From Bacteroidota bacterium (GTDB lineage Bacteria; Bacteroidota; Ignavibacteria; Ignavibacteriales; Ignavibacteriaceae), in the NCBI GenBank assembly GCA_024278655.1, contig JAJRSV010000027.1, positions 1-11,519 of the forward strand: a stretch of DNA of 11,519 nt. The letters are read 5' to 3'. The position numbers were made by a program, and so were the translations under genes. Positions 7,488-11,519 of the stretch are shown here, in pieces; position 1 is the stretch's first letter; every line of letters begins with the position of its first letter. A model generated the notes under the pieces. That model saw nothing but the letters and a program-made list of their open reading frames with translations. It was not told the origin of the DNA and did not search any database.

Positions 7488-7502
7488 CCTGCCTTTGGTA
7501 GG
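7488..7502. repeat. Short hairpin
   Basis: CCTGCC (7488-7493) pairs with GGTAGG (7497-7502), with one G-T wobble, around a TTT loop. The left arm words CCTGCC and CCTGCCCC also occur in the hairpin at 7198, hinting at a shared element type. Confidence 0.35.
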
Positions 7503-7589
7503 GTTGATGGGTGTTCGATATTCAAAAATTGCATTGTTGCACTATCGTGGTGTCAGCTTCTGTCTCCCGTCTTCTTACTTCTGAATTCT

Positions 7590-7667
7590 TGAGATAAACA
7601 CTTCACCCTGCTGAGGTTCCCTATACCTTTATACCTGTTTTCTACAAAGATACCACTTCTACGGAGT
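7590..7667 (-). repeat. Two related hairpin-plus-tail units (imperfect)
   Basis: On the minus strand, ACTCC and GAAGT (plus strand 7667-7655, loop GTA, one wobble) are followed by GGTATCTTTGTAG. About 50 nt further on, AACCTCAGCAGGGT (near 7618-7605) is followed by GAAGTGTTTATCT. Both resemble the hairpin-plus-tail modules at 5481-5587. Similarity is by eye and imperfect. Confidence 0.35.
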
Positions 7668-7762
7668 TATCCTTCGCTATTAATTGTTTTGTTAATTGGA
7701 AATTGGTATTTGGATTTTGTTTGTTCTTTGTTTTTTAAGATTTGTAATTTTATACGCAAACG

Positions 7763-7777
7763 CAGATTGATAATCTG
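7763..7777. repeat. Perfect 6-bp palindrome next to the ABC ATPase stop codon
   Basis: CAGATT (7763-7768) and AATCTG (7772-7777) flank GAT. The palindrome lies 11 bases beyond the stop codon of the minus-strand ATPase gene. No T tract follows in the minus direction, so it is more likely an interspersed palindrome than a terminator. Confidence 0.45.
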
Positions 7778-7788
7778 AGCTACAAATA

Positions 7789-8592
7789 CTATTCTGAATT
7801 ATTCGCTTTAAACGAATGTATCTCTTCACTGGTTAATGAATAATCCTCGGCTTCTAATAAAAACTTCGTGTAAGGATGTTTCGGATTGTTGAACACATCT
7901 TCCGTCTTTCCCGATTCTACTATCTTTCCGTTTTCTATTACTAATATTCTGTCGGCAAACTTGCGGAGTATTTTTAAATCGTGGGTGATGCAGATAAGCG
8001 TTATGCCGTATTCTTTGTTTATCTTCTTAAAAAGATTTAAAAGGTTTAGCTGCGAAGTAACATCCTGCGCAGAGAAAGGTTCGTCTAAAATTAAAACTTT
8101 GGGTTCCACTGCAAGCAGTCGTGCGAGCGCAACCCGCTGTCTTTCGCCACCGCTTAATTCATATCCCCTTCTCTCCTCAAGCTCTTCGTTCAATCCTACC
8201 GTTTGATAAATTTCTTTCTTGCTTTGTTCAGCTTCTTCAGCGGATTTACCCGACAGCTTTATCGCTTCGGCTAAAACGTCTTTAACTTTTCTGTAAGGAT
8301 TTAACAAGTCGCTGTTGTTTTGAAATAGTATCTGGATTTTGCTTATTCCATTCTGTTTCATCTCACCGTTAAAAACAATCTTCCCCGAAGTCGGTTGAAT
8401 TACACCTGCTAACAATTTAGCCAGTGTCGATTTTCCGCCGCCCGATTCTCCACAAATGCCAATTACTTCCCCTTCGTAAACGACGAATGAAACATCTTTC
8501 AATATTTCAACCGTTTCGCCTGCTTTTGTTAGCGACTCATCGCTCTGTGCGCTGAAAAAAAGATGTTCGACTTTTATTAGCTCTTTACTCAT
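7789..8592 (-). CDS. Dipeptide/oligopeptide-type ABC transporter ATP-binding protein (DppF/OppF-like)
   Basis: This is a cytoplasmic nucleotide-binding subunit that would power import of a peptide, nickel or similar ligand. The 267 residues show Walker A GESGGGKST (48-56), Q-loop Gln 91 in ILFQNN, signature LSGGERQR (146-153), Walker B VLILDEP (166-172) with catalytic Glu 171, and H-loop His 204 in CITHD. All key residues are present. NPKHPYTKFLLEA (236-248) is the typical C-terminal motif of the Dpp/Opp ATPase family, though the protein is shorter than the usual 320-330 residues. Its start overlaps the stop of the upstream ATPase gene by 4 nt (ATGA), so the pair is probably translated together and forms a heterodimer. 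Substrate cannot be told from the sequence. Confidence 0.9.
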   Translation of the reverse strand: MSKELIKVEHLFFSAQSDESLTKAGETVEILKDVSFVVYEGEVIGICGESGGGKSTLAKLLAGVIQPTSGKIVFNGEMKQNGISKIQILFQNNSDLLNPYRKVKDVLAEAIKLSGKSAEEAEQSKKEIYQTVGLNEELEERRGYELSGGERQRVALARLLAVEPKVLILDEPFSAQDVTSQLNLLNLFKKINKEYGITLICITHDLKILRKFADRILVIENGKIVESGKTEDVFNNPKHPYTKFLLEAEDYSLTSEEIHSFKANNSE

Positions 8593-9341
8593 TTTAATTC
8601 TTCGTAAGATTTTTTGAACCCGATTAATTCTCCTTCGGAAATATTATTAAAAAACTGTTGCGCTTCTTCAAACGAAGATAAAGTTTGATTATGCAGGAAT
8701 GAAATTTTATCGCTTATCTTTTGAGCAAATTCAATATCCTGCGTTACAAAAAGCACCGAATTTTTACCGCTGCTTACAAACTCTTTAAGCTTAATCAGAA
8801 GCAGGTTTGCAATGGTGTAATCAATTCCCGATGTGGGTTCATCGAGTATTATCAGCTTCGGATTGGCAATGAAGGCAAGAATAAAGCTTAATTGTTGTGC
8901 CATTCCTCCGCTTATTTCGTAAGGATAGAGTTTTGTTATTTCATCATAAGGAGGAAGAAGAAAATATTTTAACAGCTCATCAATCTGTTCTTTTGGCGCA
9001 GATGAATTATTAAAGTAATAATCGAAAGTTTTAAGCGGATCGAAGCTGTTTGCAGCATCTTGGAAAACATAACGTATGTTGTTCAATCTTATTTGCAGCA
9101 ATTCATTTTCGTTTAGCGATAGGATATCTTTTCCTTCAAAAAGAACTTTTCCTTTAATTGAAAAAAGATTCTTGTTCAGCAATCCTGTTAATGCTTTAAT
9201 AAGTGTTGATTTTCCCGCACCGTTTTTACCGAGAATTGTATAAATTTTTCTTTCGGGCAGGTCGAAATTTATATTGTTCAGAAGCAAACGGTAACTGCCG
9301 CCGTTTTTAAGCGATATATTTTCAATATTAACTTTAAGCAT
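8589..9341 (-). CDS. Dipeptide/oligopeptide-type ABC transporter ATP-binding protein (DppD/OppD-like), H-loop His replaced by Gln
   Basis: This is the first gene of the minus-strand ATPase pair. The 250 residues show Walker A GKNGAGKST (38-46), Q-loop Gln 94 in YVFQDAANSFDP, signature ISGGMAQQ (143-150) and Walker B LIILDEPTSGID (163-174) with catalytic Glu 168. The H-loop position reads FVTQDIEF, so Gln 201 (codon at 8741-8739) stands where THD normally supplies the switch His. The signature also departs from the usual LSGGMRQR. The protein lacks the C-terminal HPYT motif and is clearly shorter than typical DppD/OppD (about 320 residues), like its partner. Family identity rests on position, the ISGGM and SFDP-type motifs, and pairing with the DppF-like gene. 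I infer one full-activity and one weakened ATP site in the dimer. Confidence 0.85.
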   Translation of the reverse strand: MLKVNIENISLKNGGSYRLLLNNINFDLPERKIYTILGKNGAGKSTLIKALTGLLNKNLFSIKGKVLFEGKDILSLNENELLQIRLNNIRYVFQDAANSFDPLKTFDYYFNNSSAPKEQIDELLKYFLLPPYDEITKLYPYEISGGMAQQLSFILAFIANPKLIILDEPTSGIDYTIANLLLIKLKEFVSSGKNSVLFVTQDIEFAQKISDKISFLHNQTLSSFEEAQQFFNNISEGELIGFKKSYEELK

Positions 9342-9369
9342 ATTCGCTAAAATCTTATTTTTAATTTAG

Positions 9370-9398
9370 TTAACAAAATAATAAATTATAGTTACAAT
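9370..9398 (+). promoter_or_regulatory. Candidate sigma70-type promoter of the substrate-binding protein gene
   Basis: TTAACA (9370-9375) and TACAAT (9393-9398) each match five of six consensus bases and are 17 nt apart. The ATG at 9427 lies 28 nt downstream of the -10. The region is very AT-rich, so a chance match is possible. Confidence 0.45.
9385..9390 (-). promoter_or_regulatory. Candidate -10 element for the ATPase pair
   Basis: A perfect TATAAT on the minus strand lies 43 nt upstream of the ATPase start at 9341. No convincing -35 is visible at the expected distance. It sits inside the spacer of the plus-strand promoter candidate, so the two could compete. Confidence 0.35.
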
Positions 9399-9426
9399 TA
9401 TTACTATTCACTAAAACCCTTTGGTT

Positions 9427-11079
9427 ATGAGTATTAAAAAGTCGCTTTTTATTCTCTTTCTGATATCTCTTCTTTTCTCCTGCAGCAATGAAAAATTATC
9501 TCCGAACCGGATAGTAATTGGAATTCCTGCCGATGTGCAAACCTTTAACCCGTTGTTCGCGTACTCTGTGGATGAAGGAAGCATAACCGAACTGCTCTAT
9601 TTAAGTCTGGTTGATTTCAAATGGAATGCAGAAGCAGGCGATTTGGATGCTTATCCGATGATTGCAAAAAGCTGGGAATGGTCTGATGATTCTTCATCGG
9701 TTACGTTTTATTTAAGAGATGATGTTAAATGGTCGGACGGCGAACCGTTGACTGCCGAAGATGTTGTCTTTTCACTCGATCTCTATTCCGATCCCGCAGT
9801 AAACAGCAGGTTGTACGGAATATTCGACGACCTTTTCACCGATGAAGAAAACCATATTGATGTTGAAAAAACTTTCGATGTAAAATCACCGTACGTTTTG
9901 CAGATAAATTTTAAGCCCGGCTCATCACCGCAACTGATTGATGTAGTTCACCCGATAATTCCGAAACACATATTCGGAAAAATAAACCGCAACGATTTAA
10001 GTACAGCCGAAGAAAATTTTAATCCCGTTTGCAGCGGAGCGTTTGTTCTTAAAAAGTGGAACAGAAATCAGAGCATAACTTTAAGCGCAAATAAAAACTC
10101 GTTCCTTTACAATCCTGATAATGTGCAGGAGCTTGTGTTCAAAGTTATTCCAGATTACAAATCGAGATTAACACAGCTTAAAAAGGGCGAGATTGATTTG
10201 ATGGAATTAATCCGCACCGAAGATATCGATGAGGTGAAAAGCAGCGGCAATATTAATATTAAAACGATAGACGGAAGAGAATACGATTACATCGGATGGA
10301 ATAACATCGACCCGGAAGTTTATTCCCAAAGCAAAGGAATTACACCGCATAAACTTTTCGGAAGCAGAAAAGTAAGACTCGCACTCACTCATGCAATCAA
10401 CAGAAAAGAAATTCTCGAAGAATATTTATATAACTACGGCGAGTTAGCCGTTAGTCCGGTCTCTTCTATTTTCAAATATTATTACAACAGCGAAATAAAA
10501 CCGTACGAATACAATCCAGATAAAGCAAGAGAGTTGTTAAAGCAGGAAGGTTGGTTCGATTCGAACAATAACGGAGTGATTGATAAAGACGGAGTTGAAT
10601 TTACATTTACGCTTACGTATCCGGCGGGAAATCCTTTAAGAGAATATGCATCGACAATTGTTAAGAATAATCTTAAAGCGGTTGGAATCGATATGAACGT
10701 TCAGATGCTTGAGCTTGGTGCGTTTCTCGACAAGTTAGGCGCAAAAAGCATGGATGCGTGGATGATTGCGTGGTACATTCCGCTTCCGCTGGAAGTAAAA
10801 CCGTACTGGTATTCCGATTTGGACAACACACCGCTTAACTTTGTAAGCTACCAGAGCAAAAAAGCCGATGCGATTATGGATGCATTGGAAAAGAACATTT
10901 CGAAAGAGAAAAAGAGAGAGCTTTACTACGAGTTTCAAAGGATAATTCACGAAGACGAACCCGTAACGTTTATGTACTGGAAGTCGGATATTGTGGGAAT
11001 AAACAAAAGAGTTGAGAACATAAACATCACGCCGCTTGGTGCGGTAACTCACTGCTGGGAATGGTCTGTTAAACAATAG
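9427..11079 (+). CDS. ABC transporter substrate-binding lipoprotein, family 5 (peptide/nickel type)
   Basis: This protein captures the ligand outside the inner membrane and hands it to the permeases. I prefer ATG 9427 over the in-frame TTG at 9421, because it gives a clean signal peptide: MSIKK, a hydrophobic stretch, and the lipobox LLFSC with Cys 19. The remaining protein, 550 residues in all, follows the family 5 solute-binding fold. VIGIPADVQTFNPLF opens the mature part; YPMIAKSWEWSDDSSSVTF and KWSDGEPLTAEDVVFSLDLY (from residue 101) are the signature region; and an ARELLKQEGW helix precedes DSNNNGVIDKDG (378-389), a Ca-loop-like segment common in this family. The gene is divergent from the ATPase pair and is followed after 6 nt by a permease gene. 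The ligand is unknown; oligopeptides, dipeptides or nickel complexes are family possibilities. Confidence 0.93.
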   Translation: MSIKKSLFILFLISLLFSCSNEKLSPNRIVIGIPADVQTFNPLFAYSVDEGSITELLYLSLVDFKWNAEAGDLDAYPMIAKSWEWSDDSSSVTFYLRDDVKWSDGEPLTAEDVVFSLDLYSDPAVNSRLYGIFDDLFTDEENHIDVEKTFDVKSPYVLQINFKPGSSPQLIDVVHPIIPKHIFGKINRNDLSTAEENFNPVCSGAFVLKKWNRNQSITLSANKNSFLYNPDNVQELVFKVIPDYKSRLTQLKKGEIDLMELIRTEDIDEVKSSGNINIKTIDGREYDYIGWNNIDPEVYSQSKGITPHKLFGSRKVRLALTHAINRKEILEEYLYNYGELAVSPVSSIFKYYYNSEIKPYEYNPDKARELLKQEGWFDSNNNGVIDKDGVEFTFTLTYPAGNPLREYASTIVKNNLKAVGIDMNVQMLELGAFLDKLGAKSMDAWMIAWYIPLPLEVKPYWYSDLDNTPLNFVSYQSKKADAIMDALEKNISKEKKRELYYEFQRIIHEDEPVTFMYWKSDIVGINKRVENINITPLGAVTHCWEWSVKQ

Positions 11080-11085
11080 AGGTCT

Positions 11086-11519
11086 ATGAATAAAAATTTC
11101 ATCAAGGCATTTTCGAAAAGAATTTTTAGTTCGGTAATAACGCTTTTCCTTTTGATAAGTTTTATCTTCATTCTGATAAGACTATCGCCGGGCGATCCGT
11201 CTCAAAAATTCCTTTCTCCTGAGTTCAGTCCCGAATTAGCCCGGAAAGTAATGAGCAGCTTCAAATTAGACCGCCCGGTAATAGAACAATACACCAATTT
11301 TGTTGGGAATATTTTCACCGGCGATTTCGGACTTTCCTACAATTACCGGATGCCTGTTCTATCGATTGTGTGGCAGTACTTATCTTTCACTATTGTTTTT
11401 GCTTCGTTGAGTTTTATTATTCAAATAATAATTTCGTTTTATCTTGCACTAAAAACCATACGAAACCCCGGCGGCAACTTCGATAAGTTTATTTCGAAAC
11501 TCTCTTTGGTAGTTTATGC
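11086..11519 (+). CDS. ABC transporter permease, DppB/OppB-like, N-terminal part (3' end cut by window)
   Basis: This is an inner-membrane permease subunit for the same importer. The first 144 residues are visible and the frame is open at the right edge. A first membrane segment lies at about 14-31, followed directly by RLSPGDP (32-38), the hallmark of this permease family. The periplasmic part carries FKLDRPVIEQY (59-69) and GDFGLSY (79-85), matching the family pattern LDRPxxxQY and GDLGxS. A second membrane segment spans about 100-121. The ATG at 11086 is 6 nt after the binding-protein stop, and GAGG at 11079-11082 overlaps that stop as a possible, closely spaced ribosome binding site. A DppC-like permease would be expected beyond the window. 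Identity is secure; substrate is not. Confidence 0.9.
   Translation, partial: MNKNFIKAFSKRIFSSVITLFLLISFIFILIRLSPGDPSQKFLSPEFSPELARKVMSSFKLDRPVIEQYTNFVGNIFTGDFGLSYNYRMPVLSIVWQYLSFTIVFASLSFIIQIIISFYLALKTIRNPGGNFDKFISKLSLVVY

Larger units (their letters stand above)
7007..7788. other. Long intergenic stretch with scattered hairpins, no gene seen
   Basis: This 782-base region lies between the start of the propeller gene and the end of the ABC ATPase pair, both on the minus strand. I find no coding frame with recognisable features on either strand and no tRNA-like fold. It contains a GC-rich hairpin flanked by T/A tracts (7198-7237), a composite inverted repeat (7382-7437), a small hairpin (7488-7502), two related imperfect units (about 7590-7667) and a palindrome (7763-7777). 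The promoter of the propeller gene should lie in its left end, but I see no convincing consensus there. Confidence 0.6.

Noticed and set aside
10558..10593. EF-hand-like loop DSNNNGVIDKDG as evidence of a calcium-signalling domain.
   Set aside because: This acidic loop is common at this position in family 5 substrate-binding proteins, and there is no paired EF-hand.

Overview
The window looks like chromosome from a Gram-negative, AT-rich bacterium. A lipid A biosynthesis gene (lpxK) implies an outer membrane, and two predicted lipoproteins carry Cys lipoboxes. Intergenic palindromes and a secreted WG/VG-type beta-propeller lipoprotein resemble what is common in the Bacteroidota/Ignavibacteria (FCB) group. 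That placement is an impression from gene style, not a search result, and I hold it with low confidence.

Left part (1-5221), all on + and tightly spaced: the C-terminal part of lpxK (cut by the window edge), ppdK (pyruvate phosphate dikinase with a Lys/Ser-rich C-terminal tail), queA (queuosine tRNA modification) and ispD (MEP isoprenoid pathway). Gaps are 40 and 45 nt, and queA/ispD overlap by 4 nt (ATGA). They could form one transcript, although they serve unrelated core pathways.

Middle part (5222-7788): two gene-poor stretches full of short GC-rich hairpins flank one minus-strand gene. That gene encodes a fibronectin type III-like segment followed by seven repeats that suggest a seven-bladed beta-propeller. 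Its 5' end is broken. A good lipoprotein signal peptide lies just upstream, but it is separated from the body by frame breaks, one of them at an 11-base G:C homopolymer. This is the most unusual spot in the window: phase variation, decay and homopolymer sequencing error are all possible.

Right part (7789-11519): a peptide/nickel-type (Dpp/Opp-like) ABC importer. Two overlapping ATPase genes run on the minus strand. A lipoprotein substrate-binding protein and the start of a DppB/OppB-like permease run on the plus strand from an 85-nt divergent intergenic region that holds candidate promoters. One ATPase has Gln in place of the H-loop His, which suggests an asymmetric ATPase pair.

I found no CRISPR array, rRNA, tRNA, transposase, phage gene or clear defence system. 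Most of the window is ordinary housekeeping content, and I do not claim a new system.
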